Position numbers and translations under genes: made by a program
Source of the DNA: Caenorhabditis remanei
Taxonomy: Eukaryota > Nematoda > Chromadorea > Rhabditida > Rhabditidae
Assembly (NCBI RefSeq): GCF_010183535.1
Contig: NC_071329.1
Location: forward strand, 4,154,001-4,218,000
Length of the DNA stretch: 64,000 bases
Reading direction: 5' to 3'
In this document: in pieces, positions 12,405 through 23,639 of the stretch
How positions within the stretch are numbered: position 1 is the stretch's first letter
Layout: the number at the start of each line of letters is the position of its first letter
The notes under the pieces: model-generated
Databases searched by the model: none
What the model saw: the letters and a program-made list of their open reading frames with translations, nothing else
What the model was told of the DNA's origin: nothing

Positions 12405-14074
12405 TGTCCCCTGAAATCTTATAGCGGCGCTCTCTGAGGTTTCGGAGAGTTACACAACTTTTTTTGATAATAAAATTTTCGAGAATTTCGATGGATCATC
12501 TTTGAGAACTCGTAACTTATTGAGTTTTTGAGCTACCGTAATGGTTTTAAGCTCATTCGATAGGCAATAACACTGACTTCAAAAAGCTATGTTTGAGCAA
12601 TTGCCAAAAACATATCCTGCTGAGATGTAGTTAAAAGTGTGACGATAGGGGATGGAGGGACTACCACCTGCGTACCTGCGTACAGTACGTACAGTTACGA
12701 GTTCTCAAAGTAAAGACACCGAAATTGTCGAAAATTTTCAAAAAAGTTTTGTAACTCTCCGAAACTTCAGAGGTAATTGCAATACTGATACCGGTGAGTC
12801 GATAATCAACTAACTAAGGGCAAAAATACGAGAGATGGATAAAATACTAAACACGGGAAATAAATGGTATAAGGATGTAAGAACGTGTCTGAAAAAATGA
12901 GATTATCTGGGAATATGTAAATGAACAAAATTGTATTGTATTTTTCTAGCGAAGTTAGTACAACACAATGAAATATCAAGGACTATGTCTCCTACATTAT
13001 TTTTATAACATAGTTACACAAGGATTAAAAGACTATGGTTTTGCAACGTATAAAATATTTTCACAGTAGTTTGCAATCTTCGGTTTTTCCCATTATTCAA
13101 GACCAATTATATGCACTTTTTAACCTTACCAGAAAATTTTCACTGGCCGAAAATATAAAAAACTATCAATTCTGTAAATTTTGAAGAAAAATCGAAAGTC
13201 TTGAACCTTTCTTCTCTGACCAATTTGTTTGCTTTTCCTTCCAAATTACTCAACACCGCATTTCTAGAAAAATAACTGAATATCAAACGTCTTTAAAAAT
13301 TGGAAAGCAGAGAGACTCTCTCTCTCATTAATAAGTGAAATCAAAAACTGAAAAAGAGAGAACTCAATGCTCTCCTCTAATTATACATTATCACATGATT
13401 GAAGAGAATAAGTTCCGATAGTCACGTCTTTTCTTTTGTGATTACATTCTTGTTATTCGAATAAGGATTTCAAAGAAAAAAGTTGGACTTTTAAAAAAAG
13501 TCTTGCTGATTAGTGATAATTCAGCCAGAAGATGATTTAGTGCTAATTGATAATGTATCATGAATAACAGGAGGGATCACACATCGGGTTCAGATCCAAG
13601 TTCAAATCAGAATAGTGGGAATGAATGGGGCTGATGATACTAGTGATCGTTCCAGGTTCGAACTGGTATTACTCAAATCGGTATGAATTGCAGAAAAAAA
13701 CCTGGAAAACTAATGTAAATGGATTTTTTAAAAGAAAATTTGATCTCCAAGACTATAGGCTGGGCTAGATGAGCTGGCTTCACGACAAGTATGGAGACAA
13801 GGAATGGGCTCCCAAAATTTATGATTTGTGTCGATAGCAGTCCTGACTGGTGAAAACTAGACTCCCCTATCTATCGGTTGATACATATTAATTATCACGA
13901 ATCCTTCGTTACAACTATCTTGATATTTTGGTATTTGCGAAGAACTGCAGTCTTTGAAATTGAGTCACACTGGCACAACGCACGGTCCAATATCTGATAG
14001 GAGGCGTAGTTTATTTTCAGAGACGGAAGATTCACAAGAAAATTTATTTCGATAGTGTGCATGTATGTTCTGAT
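12405..14074. other. Intergenic, no gene seen
   Basis: AT-rich. A loose inverted pair lies around 12470-12780 (AGTTACAAAACTTTTTTGA-type sequence and its complement, with GAGTTCTCAAAG between), which is probably an old transposon. Nothing coding is supported. Confidence 0.5.
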
Positions 14075-14487
14075 CAGGCTTGGTCGGAGAAAAATTTTCG
14101 GAGAATCGGAGAATCGAAATTTTCTCCGAAAAAAAAGTCGGAGAATCGGACATCCGAAATTTTCTCCGACTTTTTTCTCGGAGAATCGGAGAATTTCGGA
14201 GAATTTCGGAAAATCCAAAAATGTTCCGAAAAATGCTTCTAAAACGGATTTTCTGTTGCGTTTCTCAGAATTCACCTTTCTAAAGCATATTTAATCATCA
14301 TTAAGAGCTTTTACCAGTAAAAATACAATAAAAAACAGAGATTAGAGTGTCGTCGTCTCCGGTATTCTCCGAAATTCTCCGACTTTTTTTCGGAGAATCG
14401 GAGAATTTCGGATTATTTCTCCGAAAGAAAAAGTCGGAGAATTATCCGACGGATAATTTCTCCGAAATATAATGTCGATCAAGCCTG
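14075..14487. mobile_element. Non-autonomous hAT-like element made of GGAGAATC units
   Basis: The ends are CAGGCTTGGTCGGAG and (complement) CAGGCTTGATCG. The flanks GTTCTGAT and GTTCCGCT match in 6 of 8 positions. The interior alternates TCGGAGAATCGGAGAA and CCGAAATTTTCTCCGA, so long stretches can pair with each other. The open frames here are artefacts of this repeat. Confidence 0.7.
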
Positions 14488-16440
14488 GTTCCGCTTCTGC
14501 AAACAAACCTAGACTATGTTAGCAACCAAATTAGAATGAATCAGAACAACTTAATTAGTGGATACAAGTTTTTAAAAATATGTAATTAGAAAGTTTATAA
14601 GGAACGGTCAAAACAAGATAATATGAATGTTAGAGCGCACGATTTTAGGTCATATTAGACGGTCAGTACGGTGGAACATTAGAGTCCGACTGCGGTCAGA
14701 ATGCAATAAATGATGTTAGATGTTATTATCAAACTACGGTCAGGGCACGGGCAGACTAGTTCCCGGAACATCACTTCCTCAATTCTAAAACCCCGGACTC
14801 TGCTCAAAGTCATTCTATTTCGTACCGTATTCTTTTCTATATTACTGTGGGCCAAACAGTATTTAATTTTTGCGTTATCTTAATATCTATCAATTCAAAA
14901 TTTCATTTATCATCTTAAAAAGTTTTGTATAGAATTGCTCAAAATTTGAACCTGATCATCATATATTGTTTAGTCAAATCTCCCTAAGCCTATACTTATC
15001 CATGACAAATGGTAATAAGCGAGTCTACTGATAAGGATATGTGTACAGACAATGATCAAAAAAGGAAGAAAAAGATTCCGGAGTTAAAAACACAAGAATT
15101 GGGAACATGGGGAAAACTGAAAATGAGACGTGAAGAAGATGGAGTATATAGGAAAAAATAAATAAATATATAGGAATCGTGATAGGTGTTTAGGTGATAA
15201 GTTATACGTGGATAAACGAATAGCTAGAAACAGACAAGTACTGAAAATAGAGTCTCTAACATCGGTGGTATTGGAAGATCTGGCAAATTAGATGAGTGAT
15301 TTTCTTGAAAATTATAGAGAATAATTTAACCATCATGAACAATTAGGCGTAGGCAGTAACGAGAATTGAGAAGAATGTCAGATTGAAGATAAAACAAAAC
15401 GGATAGGTATAATACCAACAATTCGGGAAGAATCAAACTAAATATACATTGAAAATAAGCAAAACTGAATAATTTTCAAGAAGAAAAAAAGAAACAAGAC
15501 GATGAGAAATTGCATCAAATAGTAAATCAGGGAATAAGACGATGCTTGTGCAGAAACATAAAAAATAATGAAGATTGGGATAAGCAGAGATATAAAGCAA
15601 AGGTCAAACCCAGCTCAAACATTTTGAGACTGACAACGCCCTCAGGATTACGTTTCGAAAATTACCTATCTTCCGAAGTTATCTGACCAAAAGCAAACAA
15701 ACGTTCCAGATAATACAGTAATCACTAACAGGACTCAAAATAGGATCGTTTTTATAATGTTGTTAGAATTTCATGTTATCGAAAAATTAGATCATCTGTA
15801 GCGTCAAAGGCTCGTTGTAAGAACATTCCAGTAGCTCACAAAAATGCTGAACCGATATAAATTTCGTAATCAATCCGAACTTTTCAAGAAGTTTGCCACG
15901 CTCACTTTCAGCTCTGTGTTCCGTTTTTCAACAAAATCTCAAGAAATGGCGGAGCTTGGAGGAACTGTGAATTTTACTAATAGATCATTTAGAATGGAGT
16001 CTAATAATCCGTAACGCAATTCAAAATACTTCTACTTCAAAAAAATTTCGTGCTGAAAACGAGAAACTGAAATTCTCCGAAATGTGTCTTGCCTAAAATT
16101 CGAAACAAATATGTTTTCAAAACCGCAAACATACGTTCTCCCCTACCCAACTCTCCTCAATTATTATAGGTGTACACCATAAATTATCCGGTTAGGTTGC
16201 ATTTTCAGACATAAAACCAAAAATTCAGAAATGAAACTCAAAAATAGCCTCAAAATGAGAGGCGGCCGTCACTTTATGCCTCGAATGTTATATTTGGCGA
16301 CTCTAGACGGATTATCATCGTTCAGACTAAAGTCTGAATACCACGCCCACTTCGAAACTGTCCCTAAGGGTAAGGGATTGAGAGAACGATCATAAATGCA
16401 CGAAAATTAGAAGTGATGGTACGATTTTTTGAGTGAGCTA
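14488..16440. other. Intergenic, no gene seen
   Basis: AT-rich DNA with frequent stops in all frames. A motif at 14645-14760 (TTAGACGGTCAGTACGGT) recurs at 25658 in the same orientation, which indicates a dispersed repeat. Nothing else is supported. Confidence 0.5.
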
Positions 16441-16516
16441 TTATTCTGATGGGAATAGGAGAAAGTCAGAAGTAATATATCGAGTATGGTTGAAGAATCA
16501 ATGCTCACGGAACGAT

Positions 16517-17371
16517 ATGAGCAACGAGTTTCCATTTGTAGACTCCGGAATTAGATAGTTGGAAAGCTTTGAGAAAATCAGGAATCCGGAATAGAAAGTG
16601 AATTTGGATAACAGCTCCGGATTCCGGCAGTTTTTAAAATATGGCAAAATATTAAATCCGGGAATACGAAAATCTGAACGGACAAAGGTAGTCAAGATTT
16701 TAAGCGTCCTGACCGGGGCGTGCCTTAATTAAGACGACCTGGGTGACTCGTTATGCCACTTCACTCAAAAACCATTTCCGGACTGTGCCAGGGCGAATGC
16801 TGTCGTACGGCCAGGCGCGGATAACCCAAATGGGCTGAATTTTTGCACATCGAAAAATCTTGTGGTCCTCTACAAGGCCTCCTGAAAAAGCGAATATTTC
16901 CATGGCTGGGAACTCCAATATAAAATTGCCCGACGGATTTTTGGCAGCCTTGAATTCGTGACTGTCTCTAGGGGTAAGGGATTGAGAGAACGAACATAAG
17001 TGTACGTAAATCGGGTGCTTGATTGTTGAGCAATTGGAAGTGATGGTACGAATTTTAAAGTGAGACGATGCTTTTATTCTGATGGGAATAGGAGAAAGTC
17101 AGAAGTAATATATCGAGTATGGTTGAAGAATCAAAGATGGATATGAGTAACAGATTTCTATTTGCAGACTCCGGAATTAGATATTTGGATAGTTTTGAGA
17201 AAACCAGGAATCCGGAATAGAAAAGGCGAATTGGTGAATTTGCAATCAGTCTCTAATACCGGGAATTCGTTCATTCGGATCACAGTTTTAAAAACTGGAA
17301 TACGGAAACCCAATCAGGCAAACTAGGTATGCTCTGAACAGAGTGTTTAACAGACTCGGCAAAAAAATTTC
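16517..17371. repeat. Segmental duplication, copy 1
   Basis: About 855 bp that recur at 21080-22653 once a later transposon insertion is removed from that copy. Both copies include AACAGCTCCGGATT, GACGACCTGGGTGACTCG, GCTGTCGTACGGCCAGG and GTAAGGGATTGAGAGAACG. TTAA at 16729-16732 is the unoccupied site corresponding to the insertion in copy 2. Further partial copies of the GGGAATAGGAGAAAGTCAG part lie at 16450, 17090 and 17650. Confidence 0.85.
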
Positions 17372-18619
17372 TTGACTGGACCTTGTCTTATTTTAGACCA
17401 TTTGCGCAGCCTTGTCCGGCCAGTCACTTTCACATAAAACCCATATCCAGGGGCCAATGCTGTCGTTTGACCAGCCGCGGATAACCCAAATAGGCTGAAT
17501 TTTTGTTTTTGCACATCGACAAATCCTTTGGTCCTCTACAAGGCCGCCTGAAAATCGGAAGTTTTCCATGGCTGTGCATAAGTGCTTGATTGTTGAGCAA
17601 TTGGAAGTGATGGTACGAATTTTAAAGTAAGACGATGATATAATTCTGATGGGAATAGAAAGAAGTCAGAAGAAATATATCGAGTATGGCTGAAGAATCA
17701 ATGTTCACGGAACGATATAAGACAGGCTAAATTTCAAAATTTCAAAATTTGAAATAAAATTAATGCGTTTAATGGTGAAAACGTGATTCTCTCGCAGAAA
17801 ACTTCAAATCACGTGTTTTCTAAATTATTATAAGATAATTCCCTTAATTTTTGAATCGCTGTTTCATTTATTAAAATAGTGAGAGATATGTTTTTTTGTT
17901 CGATTAGATTAAATTCATTTCGTTTTAGTTTCGATTGAAATTATAATTACGTGACCTTCAACATTTCATTTATTCAAAACACATCCACAGAATAGTCTCC
18001 AGAGGAGAAAATGTGAACAGAAATGAGAAAATAAACAAAATCACAGAAAAGACTCAAGAGTCGATTCTGTGAAAAACAACAAAAAAGTGAAGACGTTTTG
18101 AAAAACGTGAACCAGAAAGAAGTTTTGGCACTGTTCTAGAACGCCGGAACGAAAAAAAAATCCCGGAACGAAAATAAAAAATCCCGGGACGAAAAAAAAT
18201 CCCGGAACGAAAAAAAAATCCCGGAACGAAAAAAAATTCCCGGAACGAAAAAAAAATCCCGGTACCAAAAAAAAATCCCGGAACCAAAAAAATATCCCGG
18301 TACCAAAATTTTTATTCTATTAATTGAATTTTTTTTTTTCAATATGTGTCTTATGATTTAGCTAGTCATACATTTTTTCTTCACTCTGCCTTTTAATTAT
18401 TATAACATGATTTTTGCGGATATATAGTTTTTATTCGAATTAAATGTGTAAAAGGTAACTAGAGATACAAGAAACATTTTTTAAATTTTTTTGGGTTCTT
18501 TTTCTTCTTCTTCTTTTTGTTCTGGCTGGAAGCAACGTGGAATGCACTGAAGTCAAAACTCAGGAACAGATTCGGTACACCAGAACATCGCCTTGGATAA
18601 TTACGCCTTGTATAATTAC

Positions 18620-19470
18620 ATGTGGAGGCGATTCTACGATAAAGAGAAACTGCTCAATCGCTTTCTAATTGAAATGGGCAGTTACCGGCGAGTAGATTCC
18701 TTTGAAGATAATCATTTTTCTGACTCTTCTCCTTCTTCTGAAAGCTCTCCTGAACGTTCACCTTCCCCATCATCTTCTCCTCCAGATTCTCCTCCTTCGG
18801 GAGCATCGTCCGCAGAAGATGACGACGGAATTTATGTCAGAGATGAAGACAGGAACAAGAAAGTAGTGTATCAAGAGAAAAACTGTGAAGATGAAACCGA
18901 TCAGGAAGATGAATCCGAAGCTGAACTGGAAGATGAACCCAATGATGATCAGGAAGATAAATCTGATACGATATCGGAACCTGAATCTCAAGATGACTCG
19001 GAACCAGATCACCAACAGGGAGATATTGGTAATGATTCCTATCAATTTTACCTGCATAAAATTCATTTTCAGGTACTTCTTGTGCATGCCCTTGTGAGCC
19101 TCGGCCAAGCAGGAATCGACACAGAGAACATCATCAGGAACAACACGTACCTGATTCGTCTCAAATTGGACCAACAGTAGAAGATCAAACAACTGAACCA
19201 CCCGTGGTTGCTGCACAACATGTTACAAGGGGTCTGAGACGGAAACTCACAACGGAGGCGCCCATTGCTGTGCCAACTACAAAGGCACCTCCTAAACTGA
19301 AACCGGCAACGAAGCCCAAGCCGACCAATTCGAAACCTCCGAAGCCCACAAAAGCTCCGAAGGCCACTAAACCTCCGAAGACTACGAAGGCTCCGAAGGC
19401 AACTAAAGCTCCGAAGTCCCCAAAGTCCCCGAAGTCCCCAAAAACAAAAAAAACCAACAGGAAAGGTTAA
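18620..19470 (+). CDS. Unknown acidic/serine-rich protein with lysine-proline tail, carried in a transposon
   Basis: Two exons, 18620-19028 and 19073-19470, with a 44-bp GT-AG intron, give 268 residues. The start is the first ATG after a plausible acceptor AAACTCAG ending near 18562; a TTG 27 bases upstream is in frame but is not a eukaryotic start. Order of parts: a short basic/aromatic head (MWRRFYDKEKLLNRFL), a Ser/Pro run with SPSS and PPDSPP (about residues 37-65), a long Glu/Asp stretch to about 135, a Cys pair region (TSCACPCEP) just after the intron, a His/Gln patch, then a tail of KAPK/SPK/TKAP repeats ending KTKKTNRKG. The two halves have opposite charge. I recognise no family. The tail resembles linker-histone or chromatin-binding tails, which is only an analogy. 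AATAAA at 19514 lies in the right terminal repeat. Confidence 0.6.
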
Positions 19471-19513
19471 TGATTGTTTTACCAAAGTTTCTTTTTTTTA
19501 CACATCTAATTCG

Positions 19514-19519
19514 AATAAA
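19514..19519 (+). terminator. Polyadenylation signal within the terminal repeat
   Basis: AATAAA 44 bases after the stop codon of the transposon-borne gene. It lies inside the right inverted repeat, so the element appears to supply its own 3' end signal. Confidence 0.5.
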
Positions 19520-21079
19520 AACTATATATCCGCAAAAATCATGTTATAATAATTAAAAGGCAGAGTGAAGAAAAAAATGTATGACTAGCTAAATTATAAG
19601 ACACATAGTGAAAGAAAAAGGTAAAAAATTCAAATAATAGAATGAAAATTTTGGTTCCGGGATTTTTTTTTGGTTCCGGAATTTTTTTTTGGTACCGGGA
19701 TTTTTTTTCGTTCCGGGATTTTTTTTTCGTTCCGGGATTTTTTTTTGGTTCCGGGATTTTTTTTTTCGTTCCGGGATTTTTTTTTCGTTCCGGGATTTTT
19801 TTTTCGTTCCGGCGTTCTAGAACAGTGCCGAAGTTTTCACAGATTTTCCTCACGAGGTAAATTTGTGAAATTACAAAATCTATTGAAAAGGAGAAATATA
19901 ACGTGAACTTTAGTATCCGAGAATGATAACATCCACGTAGAGCTCATCGGAATTTTCGTATCGGAGTCAAAAATAGATAGGTCTGAATCCTTGATTAATA
20001 TCAGACAACTGCATTCTAGTTGAATAATCTGGAAATTGATAATTGAGATCTGTCGATTTCTTAAATGACTCACCTCTCGAAAATTGGGATTTTCAGCTTT
20101 CTCCCAAATAAAAACATAAAGAATCCACTCGTAATCATAGTTCAAGATAAAGTGACTTCTAAAATCATCTGAAATTTATGCTCCTCGCCTTCTTCTTATC
20201 ATCTGTCAGACAGAACGATTAAAAAAACACACTCACACCACCAGAAAAAGTTGGAATGAATTCTTAACAACGGACAAAAAGTCACGTAAATTCGAAAAAG
20301 CCCCAAATAATATTTTTTCAATTCATTCCAACTTTTTCTGGTAGTGTGAGTTTCTGTTTTTAATGGTTGTGTCTGACAGAAAATAAGAAGAAGGCGAGGA
20401 GCATCAATTTCAGATGATTTTAGAAGTCACTTTATCTTGAACTATGTTTACGAGTGATTCTTTATGTTTTTATTTGGGAGAAAGCTGTAAATTCCAAGTT
20501 TCGAGAGGTGAGTCATTCAAGAAATCGACAGATCTCAATTATGAATTTCCAGATTATTCAACTCGAATGCAGTTGTCTGAGATTAATCAAGGATTCAGAC
20601 CTATCTATTTTTGACTCCGATACGAAAATTCCGATGAGCTCTACGTGGATGTTATCATTCTCGGATACTAAAGTTCACGTTATATTTCTCCTTTTCAATA
20701 GATTTTGTAATTTCACAGATTTACCTCGTGAGGAAAGTCTGTGAAAACTTCTTTCTGGTTCACGTTTTTCAAAACGTCTTCTCTTTTTTGTTGTTTTTCA
20801 CAGAATCGACTCTTGAGTCGTTTCTGTGATTTTCTGTTTTTTCTTTTATCCTAATAAATAAGGTCACGTAAATATAACTTCAATTTAAAAACAAAACAAG
20901 ACGAATTGGAATAAATAACAATAAAAATAATTTGGCTTTTCTTGGGACTTCTCGGTTAATTTCACATTTAAAATTTCATGTTTTCTGACAGTAAAGAATC
21001 TGTGAAAGCTCATTTCTCAAGCGAAAACCAACTTATCACGTTGAAAAAATAAAATTTTCAAATTTGGCCTGTCTTATTT

Positions 21080-22653
21080 GTGTAACGAGTTTGCATTTGC
21101 AGAATCCGGAATCAGATATTTGGAGAGATTTGAAAAAACCAGGAATCCGGAATAGAAAGTGAATTTGGATAACAGCTCCGGATTTCGGTAGTTTTTAAGT
21201 TATGGCAAAATATTAAATCCGGGAATACGAAAATCTGAACGGACAAAGGTAGTCAAGATTTTAAGCGTCCTGACCGGGGCGTGCCTTAATTAAAGGAGGA
21301 CTGAAGTCATATTTTTTTATTTCAGATTATGATACTACAGAAAATTCTGAGCAACTTTCATCATTGGAGCATATGCTAAAAATTGCTCTAAACGCCCTAA
21401 ATTCACGTTTTCCCGGCTGAAATTGAGCTTTCGTGGAAGAGTTTTCCGACGCGAGTTTCTTCGTCCGTGTAGTCCTCTCGGACAAGTTTTCTTTCTCAAT
21501 TACTCGTTTTTTTGCTTTTTCAAAGGGGTTTCGTTGTTTTTCTCAAATTTCTAAGTTTTTTTCAACAAAATATTACTTAAAAATGCATTATTGACAATAT
21601 AATGCAACAAAAGAAAAAAACAAACAAAGAATAGGAAAAATACGGAGTAAATTAGACGATTTCTGTAAGAAAAGTTAAATAATCGTGTAAAATACGTATA
21701 AATATTGTCAATAATGCATTTTTAAGTGATATTTTGTTGAAAAAAAACGAAGAAATTTGAGAAAAAACAACGAAACCCCTTTGAAAAAGCAAAAAAACGA
21801 GTAATTGAGAAAGAAAACTTGTCCGAGAGGACTACACGGACGAAGAAACTCGCGTCGGAAAACTCTTCCACGAAAGCTCAATTTGAGCCGGGAAAACGTG
21901 AATTTAGGGCGTTTAGAGCAATTTTTAGCATATGCTCCAATGATGAAAGTTGCTCAGAATTTTCTGTAGTATCATAATCTGAAATAAAAAATATGACTTC
22001 AGTCCTCCTTTAAGACGACCTGGGTGACTCGTTATGCCACTTCACTCAAAAACCATTTCCGGACTGTGCCAGGGCGAATGCTGTCGTACGGCCAGGCGCG
22101 GATAACCCAAATGGGCTGAATTTTTGCACATCGAAGAATCTTGTGGTCCTCTACAAGGCCTCCTGAAAAAGCGAATATTTCCATGGCTGGGAACTCCAAT
22201 ATAAAATTGCCCGACGGATTTTTGGCAGCCTTGAATTCGTGACTGTCTCTAGGGGTAAGGGATTGAGAGAACGAGCATAAGTGCACGTACGTAAATCGGG
22301 TGCTTGATTGTTGAGCAATTGGAAGTGATGGTACTAATTTTAGAGCGAGACGATGATATAATTCTGATGAGAATAGGAGAAAGTCAGAAGTAATATATCG
22401 AGTATGGTTGAAGAATCAAAGATGGATATGAGTAACAGATTTCTATTTGCAGACTCCGGAATTAGATATTTGGAGAGATTTGAGAAAACCAGGAATTCGG
22501 AATAGAAAAGGCGAATTGGTGAATTTGCAATCAGTCTCTAATACAGGGAATTCGTTCATTCGAATCAAAGTTTTGAAAACTGGAATACGGAAACCTATTC
22601 AGGCAAACTAGGTATGTTCTGAACAGAATGTTTAACAGACTCGGCAAAAAAAG
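21080..22653. repeat. Segmental duplication, copy 2
   Basis: Matches 16517-17371 over its whole length once the 716-bp palindrome and one TTAA (720 bp) are removed; the two copies then differ by about one base in total length. A third, shorter copy follows at 22680-22950. Confidence 0.85.
21294..22009. mobile_element. 716-bp palindromic element with TTAA target duplication
   Basis: The arms 21294-21600 and 21702-22009 are nearly perfect reverse complements, separated by about 100 bp of AT-rich loop. The ends are AGGAGGACTGAAGTCATA and its complement. TTAA lies on both sides (21290-21293 and 22010-22013), and the empty TTAA is present at 16729-16732 in the sister duplication. This fits the worm palindromic TTAA elements thought to be moved by piggyBac-like or related transposases. 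Each arm carries GTGTAGTCCTCTCGGACAAG (21464-21490 and its mirror near 21813-21840). Confidence 0.93.
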
Positions 22654-23002
22654 TCTTGACCCCACTGTCTTTTTGACAGCCTTGGCTTCGCGGCTGTCTC
22701 TAGGGGTAAGGGATTGAGAGAACGAGCATAAGTGCACGTACGTAAATCGGGTGCTTGATTGTTTAGCAATTGGAAGTGATGGTACGAATTTTAGAGTGAG
22801 ACGATGCTTTTCAAAGATGGATATGAGTAACAGATTTGTATTTGCAGACTCCGGAATTAGATATTTGGATAGTTTTGAGAAAACCAGGAATCCGGAATAG
22901 AATCGGTGAATTTGAAAAACTGCTCCTGATTTCGGGAGTTTTTAAATTAAAGGAAAATTATTTAAGAGACAATCTCTGACTGGCTCGAGCACAGGCCTAC
23001 AG

Positions 23003-23508
23003 CAGAGCTGTGCGGAATTCCTTCTTCCCTCTTCCTTCTTCCTTTTTCCGGGCATTTTTTCTCTTCCTTCTTCCTTATTCCTTCTTCCTTTTTTGAAATT
23101 TTATTCCTTCTTCCTTCTTCCTTCTTCCGTTGAAATTGTTCGCCACTTCCGACTTCCGTGTTAAAAGTTCACAAAAATTTTGTAATTTTCGACGGAATTT
23201 CAGCGGAGTTTTGGTGATTTTTAATGGATTTTTGTATGCAAAACAGCGCCAAAATTGGTTTTCAGGGATGGCTAGAAAATTTTTTCTTCAAATTTGTCAT
23301 TTTCAAAATTTACTTCCGACTTCCGGGTTCGGACCCAACTTCCTTCTTCCTTCTTCCGGGCTTTTTTCACTTCCTTCTTTCTTCTTCCTTCTTCCTTTTT
23401 GAAAATTTTCGTTCCTTCTTCCTTTTTCCTTCTTCCTTTTTGAAAATGTTATTCCTTCCTCCTTCTTCCTTCTTCCTTTTTTGAAAATTTTACTTCCGCA
23501 CAGCTCTG
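23003..23508. mobile_element. Non-autonomous hAT-like element made of CTTCCTT units
   Basis: The ends are CAGAGCTGTGCGGAA and TTCCGCACAGCTCTG. The flank GCCTACAG occurs on both sides (22995-23002 and 23509-23516), a perfect 8-bp duplication. The interior is arrays of TTCCTTCTTCC, with a central ACTTCCGACTTCCG stretch. The open frames are repeat artefacts. Confidence 0.93.
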
Positions 23509-23639
23509 GCCTACAGGCCATGTTACACATGCACCAAGTTGATCCGTTTCGGCTGATTTTTTAATATGTTAGTACCCTAGGAATTCTAAGATTTTTTTAC
23601 CATACCAGATTATTAACCGGGACGTGTATCCATTCAAAA

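Larger units (their letters stand above)
18127..19829. mobile_element. Gene-carrying inverted-repeat element with 8-bp target duplication
   Basis: A 1703-bp unit with terminal inverted repeats of about 330 bp (18127-18453 and 19497-19829) beginning GGCACTGTTCTAGAACGCCG. The repeats hold a CGGGATTTTTTT/AAAAAAATCCCGG array followed by a unique stretch with TGCGGATATATAG. GAAGTTTT flanks it at 18119-18126 and 19830-19837. The opposite arm of the host palindrome shows the empty site with a single GAAGTTTT, which proves insertion and duplication. Between the repeats lies an intron-containing gene. No transposase is encoded, so movement would need enzymes supplied in trans; the 8-bp duplication suggests a hAT-type source. 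Confidence 0.88.
17720..21074. mobile_element. 3.35-kb palindromic element with AGACAGGC ends, hosting a second element
   Basis: The left end AGACAGGCTAAATTT is mirrored by the right end AAATTTGGCCTGTCT, with TA on both sides. Well-matched inner parts of the arms are 18043-18126 with 20740-20840, and 19838-20262 with 20319-20740; the palindrome centre is near 20290. The outer parts are much diverged. The left arm is interrupted at 18127-19829 by an independent element. Without it the palindrome is about 1.64 kb. No protein-coding frame of the palindrome itself is supported; the matching 96-102-residue frames on both arms are mirror copies. Confidence 0.8.

Noticed and set aside
13640..13680. 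T-arm-like CCAGGTTCGAACTGG
   Set aside because: No D arm, anticodon arm or acceptor stem can be built around it.
14055..14294. Overlapping frames rich in Arg, Glu and Ser
   Set aside because: Direct products of the GGAGAATC array in a transposon.
18041..18342. Frames rich in Phe, Gly and Pro on the minus strand
   Set aside because: Translations of the AAAAAAATCCCGG array in the terminal repeat; the same is seen at 19539-19906.
18593..18619. Upstream start of the transposon gene at a TTG codon
   Set aside because: TTG is not a normal eukaryotic start; the next in-frame ATG at 18620 is the first ATG after the likely acceptor.
18770..19216. 148-codon minus-strand frame
   Set aside because: It is the antisense of the acidic exon; its Ile/Arg/Phe composition comes from the opposite-strand Asp/Glu codons.
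19069..19485. 138-codon and 90-codon minus-strand frames
   Set aside because: Both mirror the lysine-proline repeat tail and have low-complexity composition.
20454..20744. Matching 96-102-codon frames on the two arms of the palindrome
   Set aside because: They are mirror copies from the inverted arms (also 19837-20145 on the other strand), without a start context, family or transcript signal.
23130..23530. Frames rich in Ser, Phe and Leu, or Lys and Glu
   Set aside because: Products of the CTTCCTT array in the hAT-like element.
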